From the NCBI RefSeq assembly GCF_017875325.1, contig NZ_JAGGMN010000001.1, positions 1 to 64,000 of the forward strand: a DNA stretch of 64,000 bases, read 5' to 3'. Below, piece by piece: positions 27,577-36,600 of the stretch (positions within the stretch are counted from its first letter, which is position 1; each line of letters begins with the position of its first letter). This DNA is from Methanofollis sp. W23 (GTDB taxonomy: Archaea > Halobacteriota > Methanomicrobia > Methanomicrobiales > Methanofollaceae). The notes under the pieces were generated by a model. It saw only the letters and a list, made by a program, of their open reading frames with translations. It did not search any database and was not told the origin of the DNA. A program made the translations under genes and the position numbers.

Positions 27577-29126
27577 GACGGAATCCTTCTTTGGCATACT
27601 CTAGGGAGGCATGAGCGGATCATCTCTCTCTCCTCTGGATGAAGAACGATATTCAGTATAAACAGCAGATACGCTACCGTAATCCCACATCCTGCCAGGA
27701 TGAGAGTTGGAAGCGTAGAAATGGTGAAGACCGATAATGTTGCAATCCCAGCCACGGACAAGACAAGTACTCCTCCAACTCCATACAACATCTTTTTCAG
27801 GTAGGTGAATATGGGAATTTGTATGACTGAGGCAATAAAGAGTGGATTAATCACTCCGTATCGGAGAAGGAGGGTGATGAGTCCTGCCAGGGCGACACCA
27901 TACATGCCGATATCAAAGATATGGGGGAGAAGTAGTGCCAATATGATATTTAGAAAACCCATAGGTAGTGTCAGGATTACTAAACTTCGAACACGATTAT
28001 AGGCTACTGTAATTGGAGATATGCAGGAGACCATTATCTGCAGAATGACTGGTGCAACACAAATCCAGATGAGTGGAGCAAGATGTGCAAATTCTACACC
28101 GACCCAGATTGTTAGGAGTTGAGATGAGAATATGCAGACTAATGCAATCGGTAATGCCATAAAAAGCCCTACAGTCTTAATCGTCGTCGATGTAAAGTGA
28201 ATCAATCCTTCTCGATCCCGTTTGGCATAATATGAATATGTCATCGGTGTGAACAAATTTGTGACTAAGGCTGCAATGCTTATCAGGAGCGTACTCCATA
28301 TCGCAGCAAGAGAATATTCAGTGCCTGCCACCTCCCCAAATAATTTATTTACTATGATCAGAGCGATCTGGGTATTGAGAAGTAAACCAATACTGTTGAT
28401 TAAGACCCACGCTGACATTCCTCCGATTTCCCTGAGTCGTGATCGTACAAATGATGCTGGTGAGATCTTCAGATAGGGGCATGTCCATTTTGAAAGAATG
28501 AATGCCATTGCAAATGTTACAACAGCAGATCCTGCATAGGAGAGGCCAACCATTACCAGCGACGGACCTAGGCACAAGAATAAGGTTAAAACCAGCACAA
28601 GTTGTGTGAAGAGATTGGTGCAATTCACATAATTCCGCAGGTCCAGCCTGTTATATGCAAACAGGATTACCATGAAGTTGCTGCTCCATGCACGAATGAG
28701 CACCGAGCCAAATATAAGAGCAAAGAGCAGGAATACATCTATTGCTGACTGGTTGCCTATATTGAAAAATACTGGAGCATACCATGCTGCTGCGAGAGCA
28801 AAGGGTATCAGAAGTAGGATGACACCCAGTGTGCCAAACAATGCTGTGTTGAATGTCTCATTTGCACGCTTTAAATCTGCACGCTGGAGATCAATCGTCA
28901 GAAAACGGGAAATTGACGTGTTTAGTGAGTCAATGACCAGAGTGATGTAACTTGTAATTGAGGTGGCTAAGGGTATCAGACCATATGCTGCTGTTCCCAG
29001 TGTGTCCAAGAAAAAGGGGACCAGCATCAGGCCAATGGCAATATTTAGAACAAAGTAGATGATATTTGATATGAAATTCTTCGGGAGTCTCTGCGTGAAT
29101 TTGATATCAAGGGGGGTTGTGCTCAT
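27564..29126 (-). CDS. Polysaccharide flippase (Wzx/MATE-like)
   Basis: A 520-residue protein with 12-14 hydrophobic segments; the N-terminus LPKNFISNIIYFVLNIAIG and AAYGLIPLATSITSYI, SRFLTIDLQRADLKRAN are typical of the oligosaccharide flippase family that moves lipid-linked repeat units across the membrane. The AT-rich sequence contrasts with a GC-rich, truncated paralogue at 30857-31375 that matches its first 160 residues. Downstream it overlaps the FrhB-like gene. Confidence 0.9.
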   Translation of the reverse strand: MSTTPLDIKFTQRLPKNFISNIIYFVLNIAIGLMLVPFFLDTLGTAAYGLIPLATSITSYITLVIDSLNTSISRFLTIDLQRADLKRANETFNTALFGTLGVILLLIPFALAAAWYAPVFFNIGNQSAIDVFLLFALIFGSVLIRAWSSNFMVILFAYNRLDLRNYVNCTNLFTQLVLVLTLFLCLGPSLVMVGLSYAGSAVVTFAMAFILSKWTCPYLKISPASFVRSRLREIGGMSAWVLINSIGLLLNTQIALIIVNKLFGEVAGTEYSLAAIWSTLLISIAALVTNLFTPMTYSYYAKRDREGLIHFTSTTIKTVGLFMALPIALVCIFSSQLLTIWVGVEFAHLAPLIWICVAPVILQIMVSCISPITVAYNRVRSLVILTLPMGFLNIILALLLPHIFDIGMYGVALAGLITLLLRYGVINPLFIASVIQIPIFTYLKKMLYGVGGVLVLSVAGIATLSVFTISTLPTLILAGCGITVAYLLFILNIVLHPEEREMIRSCLPRVCQRRIPSWLL

Positions 29127-29456
29127 GTTGTGTTCCTATGGGATGACTGAGGTGTATTGAGAGTTTTACATTCGGTACCATTTTAGTTTTCTGTACTGTC
29201 TTTTGATAAACATAGTGTCTTAAGACGCCTCCAGATCCCCCCTGAATGCTGATATATCTGCAGAAATAAAATCGAATTCAAGAGTCTGGTCCAGTTAGTA
29301 ATCGAGATGGTAGAAATCTCATACTTAGCCACTCCAATTTCTCTGATGATTCCAGAATCTCTAAGCGTTTGGGATAATCTCGTCCATATCTGATGATATC
29401 CCTCCCAATATCTTATATGGCTATTATTTGGGTTTATATGCGATTTTTAAGCCCTA
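29127..29456. other. Intergenic gap with a TATA-like box
   Basis: AT-rich, no intact frame. On the minus strand GCATATAAACCC (29434-29445) resembles a TATA box pointing toward the flippase gene. A short open stretch in the middle might be a gene relic, but no family is recognised. Confidence 0.4.
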
Positions 29457-30740
29457 TTAAACTTTTGAAATTATAGATCTAAGCTTCCCACTGTTTGCTC
29501 TACTTATGGTCTCCACAAAAGTAACCTCAATATTCATATCGCTTCCAAAAACTTGGTGCAGTTTGTTAGTTACTTTCGATTGTATCTGAGATCTGTCAGC
29601 ATTGGCAAACGGTTCAATAAACACATGTATCAAATCCAATCTTTCTTGGATAATTTGGAATTTAGAAATATCGGGTATGGTGCGGAAAGTCAATGTAAAT
29701 ATTCTAGGTGATATTTTATCTCCGGATGGGGTTTTGATAAAATCATCATATCTGCCTTCAACATGTTTCATCAAAAACCCTCCACGACCACATGAACACT
29801 CATCGTTTGTAGGAACTGCGATATCTCCTAGTTCATATCGAATAAAGGGCATTGCACTCGAATTAAGATTAGTAACAACCACTTTGCCCCTCTCGCCGGG
29901 AGCAACAGGATCACCATTACGATCTATGAACTCAATAACAACATTATCCATTGATATGTGATATCCCTCGTGGTTACTACATTCCCACGCAATACATCCT
30001 GTTTCCCAAGAGCCATACACATCAATAACATCAGCGTTAAATACAGATGATATATATCTCTTCACATCTGGAGGGTTTATCTCAGATGCGGTAAAGACAA
30101 GTCTAACCGCACTTTCAATACCATTTTGTTCGATCTGTTGAGCTATTATTTGCATTGCAGATGGATAACCCCATAGAACGGTAGGGTTGACTGTTCTCAT
30201 CACATTTATCTGATTAACCAATGGTTGGCATACATTTAGTGAATACCTTTTATTCAGTCCTAACTTCTGCAGCCATGAGGGGCGGTTGCTCTGGCCTGAA
30301 AAATTGAGGAATACATCTCTATGAGGGTTATATCCATTCTCTCTCCTTGCCATCTCATAACTTGCAGATGCATATGCAGCGGCATAATTATCATAAATTA
30401 TTTCTAGTGGCATTCCTGTTGAACCACTTGTTTTATGATGACTGCACTTATTTATATCATAATTTTTTGCATGGGCAGACGTACTTAATGATCTTAACGT
30501 CGTTTTTGTTGTTATAGGTAATTTTCTCAGATCATCAACGCATTTGATATCAGTGGGGAGAATCTTTGCAGAATGAAATAATTTATTGTAATAGGGAACG
30601 TTGTGATAGGCATGGTGCAGAATCTTGCGTAGTTTCTTTTCCTGTAATAATTGTAATTGTTGAGTGCTTAACCATGTATTTTTCTGAAGACTATTTACTA
30701 AGATTTGAGATCTAAAATGGTTAATTAAATTAATTCCCAT
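29457..30740 (-). CDS. Phenylacetate-CoA ligase-like adenylate-forming enzyme (CapK family)
   Basis: The 427-residue product has the AMP-binding loop HHKTSGSTGMPLEI near residue 105, VLWGYPSAMQII, VFTASEINPP, VYGSWETGCIAWECS and the A8-like YELGDIAV followed by CSCGRGGF and a GRYDDF motif. It belongs to the CapK/PaaK branch common in capsule and polysaccharide clusters, where such enzymes are thought to activate an acid for transfer to the glycan. No partner acyltransferase lies next to it. The gene is AT-rich and separated from the flippase by 330 bases. Confidence 0.85.
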   Translation of the reverse strand: MGINLINHFRSQILVNSLQKNTWLSTQQLQLLQEKKLRKILHHAYHNVPYYNKLFHSAKILPTDIKCVDDLRKLPITTKTTLRSLSTSAHAKNYDINKCSHHKTSGSTGMPLEIIYDNYAAAYASASYEMARRENGYNPHRDVFLNFSGQSNRPSWLQKLGLNKRYSLNVCQPLVNQINVMRTVNPTVLWGYPSAMQIIAQQIEQNGIESAVRLVFTASEINPPDVKRYISSVFNADVIDVYGSWETGCIAWECSNHEGYHISMDNVVIEFIDRNGDPVAPGERGKVVVTNLNSSAMPFIRYELGDIAVPTNDECSCGRGGFLMKHVEGRYDDFIKTPSGDKISPRIFTLTFRTIPDISKFQIIQERLDLIHVFIEPFANADRSQIQSKVTNKLHQVFGSDMNIEVTFVETISRANSGKLRSIISKV

Positions 30741-30856
30741 GCATCATCACTATATGTTATCGCCAAAATATGATTTTATCTACCAATAAATGTTTGCGCC
30801 ACTGCATCTCGCATTCTCTACCTGGGATAGTGAAATGATCAGATCGAGTTCCTCCG

Positions 30857-31375
30857 TTATCGCGATAGATCGCTGACAGGGCCAAGGTCGAGGCGGTTGT
30901 AGGCGAAGAGCTGGACCGTGAAGTTCCCACTCCATGAGCGGATCAGGAAGGCAGCCGAGACCCCAAGGAAAAGGAGGATCGCACCGGTCTCCTGCCCTGT
31001 AGGGACATGGAAGATCGATGGGGCAAAGTATGCGACCGCGAGGACGATTGGGACCATCAGGAGGATAACGGCGGTGAGTCCGAGGAGAGCGGTGTTGAAG
31101 GTTTTGTTCGCGGCTTCATAGTCCTCTCGCTGGAGGTCGACGGTGAGAAACCTGGAGACCGCGGTGTTGAGGGACTGGACGACGATCGCCACATAGCCGG
31201 TGACTGAGGTCGCAAGCGGGATGAGCCCGTAGGCGGCGACCCCGAGGGTATTGATGAAGTACGGGACCAGCAGCACCCCGATGACGACATTTGCCAGGAA
31301 GTAGGCAATGTTTGCCGCGAGGTTTTTGGGGAGTTGGGCGGCGAATCGTCGATTGGTCTGGGTATTGGTCTGCAC
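30857..31375 (-). pseudogene. Truncated flippase (N-terminal third)
   Basis: Residues 1-160 align with the flippase at 27564-29126 (LPKNLAANIAYFLANVVIG, AAYGLIPLATSVTGY, SRFLTVDLQRED, LFAYNRLDL). Immediately after NRLDL, near 30886, similarity stops and the frame ends within eight residues. Typical members have about 500 residues, so two-thirds is missing. Its codons are GC-rich, unlike the AT-rich genes on its downstream side, which suggests that foreign DNA replaced the rest of a native gene. Confidence 0.8.
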
Positions 31376-32583
31376 GGTCAGTCCTCAAATGAAAGAAGGT
31401 TAAAATTCTCGATCAGTAAACTTGGGGGATATGTTGAGTCTTTGTTATTGAATGTGTATCGATTCATGTCTTCTATTACAAGAAGTACGTGAGTACAACC
31501 TAAGGACCACCCCTCAAGGTCATCTGTGTCTCTATGCATCCTGGACGATCATACCTGGGTCGAGGGCGGCGGTGACGGACTCTTTCTCTCAATGAAGATT
31601 TTGTGCGAACGATCTTGCTCCTGATTAGATGCGGAGTCTTTTTCATGCGGGTTTCGATAAAGATTTGGATTTTTCTCAGGGGAAGGGGATTCATTCAAGA
31701 AATTCAGGGGGTAAAAAGTGCAGGAGTGAGTAGATGTCTTCTTGAAGAGGGAGGACGGGTCGCATGCCCAAACCGCCGGCAAGGATGAGGGTCTTCATGG
31801 AGGGTCGGTAGGATCTGGGCGCGGGAGAGGATGAGGGTCTTCATGGAGGGTCGGTAGGATCTGGGCGCGGGAGAGGATGAGGGTTGCGGTTTTTGTCTGC
31901 GGTGTTTCGGCGTCGGCGATTGCTCACGTCGGTCTCAGTGGTGAGGAGAGGAGGATGAAGGACAGGTGGACTGGCGCAGATGATCCTCGTGATGGCAGGA
32001 TTATTATCTGAATCGCTCATCGAACGAATACTATCTCGGATGCCGATAAAAAGAATTAATATCGGCTGTGTAGAAACCATCATCTCTTCCAGTGCACGCG
32101 TGACTCGCCCACCTTCCCCCCTCTTTGGCCGGGGGCTTGCCGCCCCTCGTCAGAGAGGATTCAGCCGTCTTAAGGGAAGAGTCATGAAGATCGTTGATCC
32201 ATTCTCCTCCCGCTCTCCTGGACCAAAGAGGTCACAAAGCCTGGTCTTTATTCCCTGCCTTCTCTGAGATCTGTTTAATCTAGAAGGCATCTCTCTGTAC
32301 AATTGTACACCTCCCCGGCCAGTTCTTCTCTTGATCAGATTTCAATCTCATCTGACTCTTCTTGGACATGCGGCTCCCTATACATAATTGCGGCAAGTCT
32401 ATGTCCAGCATCTCCCTGAACGATATCCCAAGGTCACGGTATCCTTGATATCATCGACTTTGAGTGTATCTGGGATCTGCGTTCAATGGAAGATAGTACG
32501 ATCTGGCTCCTCTTCTGATTCACCATGGGATATGATAATCAGCATGGAAGAACTATTGCCCTATAATTGAGGAGGAACCAGGC
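31376..32583. other. Intergenic region with tandem repeat and mobile-element traces
   Basis: Over 1.2 kb with no supported gene. It holds a 46-bp tandem repeat (31784-31880), a worn GGCTGTGTAGAAACC terminal repeat at 32064-32078 followed by the hairpin module GCCGGGGGCTTGCCGCCCC (32128-32146), and a perfect 14-bp palindrome TGTACAATTGTACA (32297-32310). Confidence 0.6.
31784..31880 (+). repeat. 46-bp tandem repeat, just over two copies
   Basis: Units begin GATGAGGGTCTTCATGGAGG at 31784 and 31830, and a third partial unit begins at 31876. The first two appear identical, so the duplication is recent. It has no coding role that can be seen. Confidence 0.85.
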
Positions 32584-32793
32584 ATGCGGGTGCAGTATAT
32601 CTATGATGCAGAGGGACGAAGGACTGGAGTGATTGTACCTATCGATCTCTGGTACTCGCTGGGTATTGAAAAATCTGTAGAAAAAGAGTGCGGGATCAGG
32701 GAACCAGAAAAATATCGAGGAATATATCGATCCCTCAAGGTCGATCTGAAAGATGAACTTCGAAAGATGCGTGATGAATGGGACCGACTATGA
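32584..32793 (+). CDS. Antitoxin of a VapBC-type pair
   Basis: Sixty-nine residues beginning MRVQYIYDAEGRRTGVIVPI, a short beta-rich N-terminus of the sort that binds DNA or dimerises, and ending in a charged helix (VDLKDELRKMRDEWDRL) suited to wrap the toxin. A good GAGGAGG ribosome-binding site precedes the ATG. The stop overlaps the PIN toxin start by 4 bp. The exact antitoxin family was not identified. Confidence 0.8.
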   Translation: MRVQYIYDAEGRRTGVIVPIDLWYSLGIEKSVEKECGIREPEKYRGIYRSLKVDLKDELRKMRDEWDRL

Positions 32794-33182
32794 GACGTTT
32801 CCTCCTCGATACCAATATTCTTATCTATTATCTTGCAGATGCCATACCATCTGAGAGCCTGGATGAGGTTGAGGATATGTTGACCTCTTCGTTTCGCATC
32901 TCGATCATCACAAAGATTGAGTTTCTTGGATGGAAAAAACACACCCCGGCAGGCTACGAGGTGGCTGAAGAGTTCATCCGATCTGCAGAGGTATACCCTC
33001 TGACAGAAAGAATTGCGGACACTTCTATCCATTTGCGTCAAACATATGGGATGAGACTTGCTGATGCTGTTATTGCGGCCACTGCAGTGGTTCATGACTG
33101 TGCACTTGTCACCCGGAATGAGGATGACTTTTCCAGGATATGTACACTTGAGATAGTGAACCCGTTCAACAAAGAAGAATGA
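32790..33182 (+). CDS. PIN-domain toxin (VapC-like RNase)
   Basis: 130 residues with the PIN fold signature: LLDTNILIYYL (first catalytic Asp), a central Glu in ITKIEFLGW, and RLADAVIAATAVVHDCALVTRNEDDF with the remaining acidic residues. Such toxins cleave tRNA or rRNA unless bound by the antitoxin. The ATG at 32790 sits in an ATGA overlap with the antitoxin. All catalytic residues are present, so this pair appears intact, unlike the MNT/HEPN pairs nearby. Confidence 0.9.
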   Translation: MRRFLLDTNILIYYLADAIPSESLDEVEDMLTSSFRISIITKIEFLGWKKHTPAGYEVAEEFIRSAEVYPLTERIADTSIHLRQTYGMRLADAVIAATAVVHDCALVTRNEDDFSRICTLEIVNPFNKEE

Positions 33183-33223
33183 CCTGGGGCTGGAGTGAAA
33201 AATCTATAAAACAGTGGAATATG

Positions 33224-33438
33224 GGCCCTGTAGAAACCCGTACCAATTCTTGGTGTGAGCGCGATTCAAGCGCCTTCCCACATCGAATGCACCGGACTCC
33301 CGGGATGAAGATAGGGCCGGGAAGGCACACTCAATCGTCATGAAGAGCGTAATGCCGTCTGCCACTAATCGCGCGCGGGGTCCGGGGGGCGGCACGCCCC
33401 CTGTCAAAGATACCTGTCCTGAGGATTTCTACAGAGCC
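33224..33438. mobile_element. 215-bp MITE with 16-bp TIRs and 8-bp target duplication
   Basis: Left end GGCCCTGTAGAAACCC; right end, read inward on the other strand, GGCTCTGTAGAAATCC (14 of 16 match). The octamer GGAATATG occurs directly on both sides (33216-33223 and 33439-33446), a perfect target-site duplication. The interior has the hairpin module GGGGGGCGGCACGCCCCC (33380-33397) and a segment, CATGAAGAGCGTAATGCCGT, that recurs at 61764. An 8-bp duplication and GGC-initiated ends fit IS6-type elements; no IS6 transposase is in the window. Confidence 0.82.
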
Positions 33439-33462
33439 GGAATATGGGTTTTTTGATTTCAA

Positions 33463-33621
33463 GGCTCTGTAGAAACCCTCATCTGTCGTGGGGAGCATGT
33501 GCGTCCCCCTCGCCTTCGTATAACTTCTCACCGGGGGCGAATGCCGCCCTGGGAAGATCTCTGATCTTCGAGTGGCAAGCCCCATGCCGCAGAGACTCAT
33601 CAAAAAGATTTCTACAGAGCC
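33463..33621. mobile_element. 159-bp MITE of the same family
   Basis: Ends GGCTCTGTAGAAACCCTCAT and, on the minus strand, GGCTCTGTAGAAATC. The interior has the GGGGGCGAATGCCGCCC module (33534-33550). It lies 24 bases from the previous copy. There is no exact target duplication, though TTTTTTGATTTC on the left and TTTTTTTATTTC on the right look alike. Confidence 0.72.
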
Positions 33622-33685
33622 TTTTTTTATTTCTTCCTCCCCTCCTCTTCTCCTGCCGCTACAAGAATGCGCCTGGTACAACTCA

Positions 33686-34000
33686 TCACCGATCCAGAAC
33701 CCGCCTTCTCCTCGCAGCCTGTCCATCTCCTCGCGCATCAGGGCAGAAGAGGTAGAAGACCGTGCGTGGGGTGCCGGTGGAGGTGAGGGTCGAGAAGGAG
33801 TCGATCTCCTGGAGGGTGCCGTCTCGTGTCTCGACCAGGACCGGGAATCTGTCCTCCTCAAGGAGGACGGATGCCGACTTGAAGAGCGAGTTCTCGATCT
33901 TCACGACGTCGGCGAGGATGAGGTCAGGGTCGCACCCGCACCCCTCGGCGACCGCGTCCTGGAGATGAGGGTTCTCCTCTGAAAAAAGATCGGTTGCCAT
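33686..34000 (-). CDS. Hypothetical protein, uncertain
   Basis: A frame of about 104 residues starting MATDLFSEENPHLQDAV, with plausible alternation of charged and hydrophobic residues (DPDLILADVVKIENSLF, RFPVLVETRDGTLQEI). The last 20 residues become arginine-rich and look non-coding, so it may be a truncated gene. No family recognised, no strong ribosome-binding site, and surroundings are mobile-repeat DNA. Confidence 0.35.
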   Translation of the reverse strand: MATDLFSEENPHLQDAVAEGCGCDPDLILADVVKIENSLFKSASVLLEEDRFPVLVETRDGTLQEIDSFSTLTSTGTPRTVFYLFCPDARGDGQAARRRRVLDR

Positions 34001-34015
34001 GATGAAAAGGGGCAC

Positions 34016-34659
34016 TGAATCTCTGGGCAGGAGATCCCCCGGAATCCGGCCAGGATCCAGGCTCTGTTCTGGCCCTTTCCAGGGGCGTACCGCGGCGCGA
34101 GGAGGAATACATTACCTGCAATAATACGTCCCATCTCCGGGCCGGGAGAGGGGTGGTTTCCACCGGCTACAGGGGAAAAGATGGTCTTTCCGAGGAGATC
34201 TGCAACGACGCTCGATATGGCCCTGGATCTGGAGGCGGGCCCTTGAATCCGGGGACGATATGGACGTATTTGGGGGGCAGGGCCACCGGTCCATGTGGAC
34301 TCTCATCCCTCATGAGAGGGGGCCGGTCGCTCCCTGCCTGGAGATAGGGCCGAATATACTCTTCATGGAGAGATCGAGTGTTCAACTCGATAGAAAAGAA
34401 TTACAGGAGCGCCTGGAACTCCTCGACAGTCAACCCGGCCTGGAGAAGAATCTTCTGAGAGGCTCACTCTGGAGCAAAGTTCCAATGGGGGAGCCAGGGA
34501 TCCACGCGCTCCAGGGAACGACGATCATTTTCATTGCGTAAGGATCTGATCACCTCGCCGCCCCAGATCACGGGAGGGATCATCATAGGGGAGATCTCTT
34601 CCACGATTCTAGAGTAGGTGATCTGTCCTCATCTCCCATGCCCCATTGCGCAGGACCGT
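34016..34659. other. Intergenic repeat debris
   Basis: No gene supported. Segments near 34070-34090 (CCCTTTCCAGGGGCG) and 34205-34290 (GGCCCTGGATCTGGA, then TTTGGGGGGCAGG) match pieces of the 131-1386 region, indicating a shared dispersed repeat. Confidence 0.5.
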
Positions 34660-35085
34660 TCACTCGAAGATCGCCCCGACCTGATCGAGCACCGCCCCTG
34701 CTGATCTCACCACATCATGGGCATCCTCTTCAGAATAGACACATCCATAATCTGCGCCCTCACGCGTACGCATCGCAAAGGTGAAGTCTTCGAGTACAGA
34801 TGACGGAAGAATGTTTTCATCGATATAAAGTGCTTCAACGGCGTGCCTGAGACAGACATGGCTCTTCTCTCGATAGCCTCTGGCAAACACCAGTGCACGA
34901 AGGGCATGAAACTGTGCATAGTACCCCTGGATGATCGCCCATTTCATGTTCCCCTCCGCAAGGGAGCGTCTGGCAGCAGTGAGGTCTTCTCCTGCTTCCT
35001 GCACTTATTTTGCGACCAGTGCATCATCGATTGGGATGCGCACGATCTTCCCTCGTCGCAGACACTGCTCAAACTGATACTTCAT
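34660..35085 (-). pseudogene. HEPN-domain protein interrupted by an in-frame TAA
   Basis: The frame starts MKYQFEQCLRRGKIVRIPID at 35085, reaches LVAK, then TAA at 35005-35007, and continues in the same frame as VQEAGEDLTAARRSLAEGN, MKWAIIQGYYAQFHALRAL, EKSHVCLRHAVEALY and FAMRTREGADYG. The body after the stop is a complete HEPN-type helical domain (about 114 residues). A single base change of a sense codon would explain the break. It overlaps the HTH-nucleotidyltransferase gene by 17 bp, so the pair was an MNT/HEPN module. A downstream GTG at 35004 might still allow a shortened product. Confidence 0.7.
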
Positions 35086-35671
35086 CGTACTCCTCGTGCA
35101 AAGTTTTTCCTCCGATTATGCGCTCGTAGAGAACTCGATCTGTGGTCTTCAAAGAACGGAACTCGCCGGGCGTGAGGATGATCGCTGAGATCTCCCGGTC
35201 GAGTCCGGCCTGAACTGCTGCAATACTCTCTGCCACCCGAGGCACATCCCTTGTCTCGATGAAGAGATCGATATCACTCTCATCGGTGTCTTCCCCGGTT
35301 GCCGCGCTTCCGAAGAGTATCGCCCGTGTCGCCTTTCCCTGTAACTGGAGGACCAGCGGGTTTATGTCAATGAGCGTGGCACAGATCTTGATCTCCCTGA
35401 GGAGCGGGTTCTTCATCGCTGCCTGGTACAGCACAAGACGTCCCCTCTCCTCACGGTGGAGCAGACCGGCCTCTGAAAGGCGGGCAAGTATTTCACTCGC
35501 CGTTCCCACTCCCAGATGAAGCAACCTGGCGATTTCACGGACATAAAATCCTTGATGGTAGTTTCTGCCCAGGAATCGGAGCACCAGAAATGACGTCCTG
35601 GAGAGTGTGTTCGTATTGCCGAACACATGTTCATTTTTGTGAACATAATCTTTTAAGGCTGCCGGTGTCAC
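35069..35671 (-). CDS. Winged-helix-nucleotidyltransferase fusion (MNT antitoxin-like)
   Basis: About 200 residues. The N-terminal half is a winged-helix HTH (LSRTSFLVLRFLGRN, REIARLLHLGVGTASEILARL, EAGLLHREERGRL). The C-terminal half is a minimal nucleotidyltransferase with AILFGSAATGEDTDESDIDLF, holding the GS motif and the catalytic Asp pair. The fusion could both repress the operon and modify its HEPN partner downstream. The GTG at 35671 has GAGGAGG just upstream; longer starts reach back to 35911 through residues without similarity. Its partner is interrupted by a stop codon. Confidence 0.78.
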   Translation of the reverse strand: MTPAALKDYVHKNEHVFGNTNTLSRTSFLVLRFLGRNYHQGFYVREIARLLHLGVGTASEILARLSEAGLLHREERGRLVLYQAAMKNPLLREIKICATLIDINPLVLQLQGKATRAILFGSAATGEDTDESDIDLFIETRDVPRVAESIAAVQAGLDREISAIILTPGEFRSLKTTDRVLYERIIGGKTLHEEYDEVSV

Positions 35672-35980
35672 GACCTCCTCATCACTATGCGTGAGGAATA
35701 CCCGTCGATGGCGATCACGGACACCCCCAGGAGAGAGGGAACCTCCTGCTCCCGGTCTGGGAAGAAACGCATGAGTACGATATGGTGGAAGGCGGTCTTT
35801 TGGGAAGGCCTTCGCTGGGATCTTAGACTTTGCCTTCTCAGCGATCTTCATCACGGGTGGTCCGGGAGTGAAATCCCCGCCGAGGCGGGGAGGGAAGACA
35901 GAGGAGATCAAAGCTTAAGACCGGGGCGGTCTAGAAAAGGGCCTGGAGGGGTTCTATGGGGCTATCTATCCGCCATACCC

Positions 35981-36400
35981 TCAGGCAGGGAGTTCCTCAC
36001 CACATCCCGACGCCCGCAGGAAGGACTCGACCTCCTGCCTGAATTGGTCGAAATCTCTGAGGTGTTCCTGCAGGATCGCAAACGTGAGGGCGTCGTCGAA
36101 TTGCTCCAGAGCGGTGGATGATGGATGGTTCTGAACCCTTTCATCGCCTTGAGGTTCTTGCGCATCGCTCTGCTGAGGACACCGTGGCGTATCAGGTGGT
36201 CGACGATGTCCTCGTCAGTGCCGGGGACACCGAGGCGGAGATCGGTGTTCAGCATCGCACAGATGTCAAAGACCCTCGAACGGCATATTCCATCCTCTTG
36301 TAGATGCCGTCCCTGACAATCCCGAGCCTGGTGCATGCCCCGGTCGGATCAGGCAGATGCTCTCGGTCATCTCCTGGAGTGTGGTCCTGATGGCGGCACT
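35981..36400 (-). pseudogene. HepT-like HEPN RNase remnant
   Basis: Pieces in three frames follow the order of a HepT toxin: GIVRDGIYKRMEYAVR, then LRLGVPGTDEDIVDHLIRHG and LSRAMRKNLKAMKGFR, then LEQFDDALTFAILQEHLRDFDQF to a TGA at 35983. The RX4-6H catalytic loop after MKGFR is exactly where a frameshift and deletion fall, so the active site is lost. It is the second HepT relic in the window. Confidence 0.65.
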
Positions 36401-36409
36401 TCTCAGAGT

Positions 36410-36600
36410 TTTCCTCATGGCATCGTCGACTCCCTGATAGAGTCATCGAGGCGGTGCTTGAAGGCGTTGAAGTCCCAGGTGGTCTCGTACAAAAACCGCT
36501 CCTCAGGGCAGGAGACCGCTCTGCCATAGAGCGGGAGGGGCTGAGAGATCTGGAGGTCATATGGATCGCGGAGGCGTTCTGCCATGCGCAAGAACCCTGA
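36410..36600 (-). pseudogene. Possible nucleotidyltransferase C-terminal remnant
   Basis: A short frame, MAERLRDPYDLQISQPLPLYG then ERFLYETTWDFNAFKHRLDDS, precedes the HepT relic where its MNT partner would be expected. It looks protein-like and has no upstream catalytic part. Assignment to MNT rests mainly on position. Confidence 0.35.

Noticed and set aside
31784-31880. CRISPR-like array
   Set aside because: The units are directly adjacent 46-bp copies without spacers, so this is a simple tandem duplication.
32297-32310. TGTACAATTGTACA as operator of the VapBC pair
   Set aside because: It is a perfect palindrome, but it lies about 275 bases before the antitoxin start with no promoter elements linking it to that operon.
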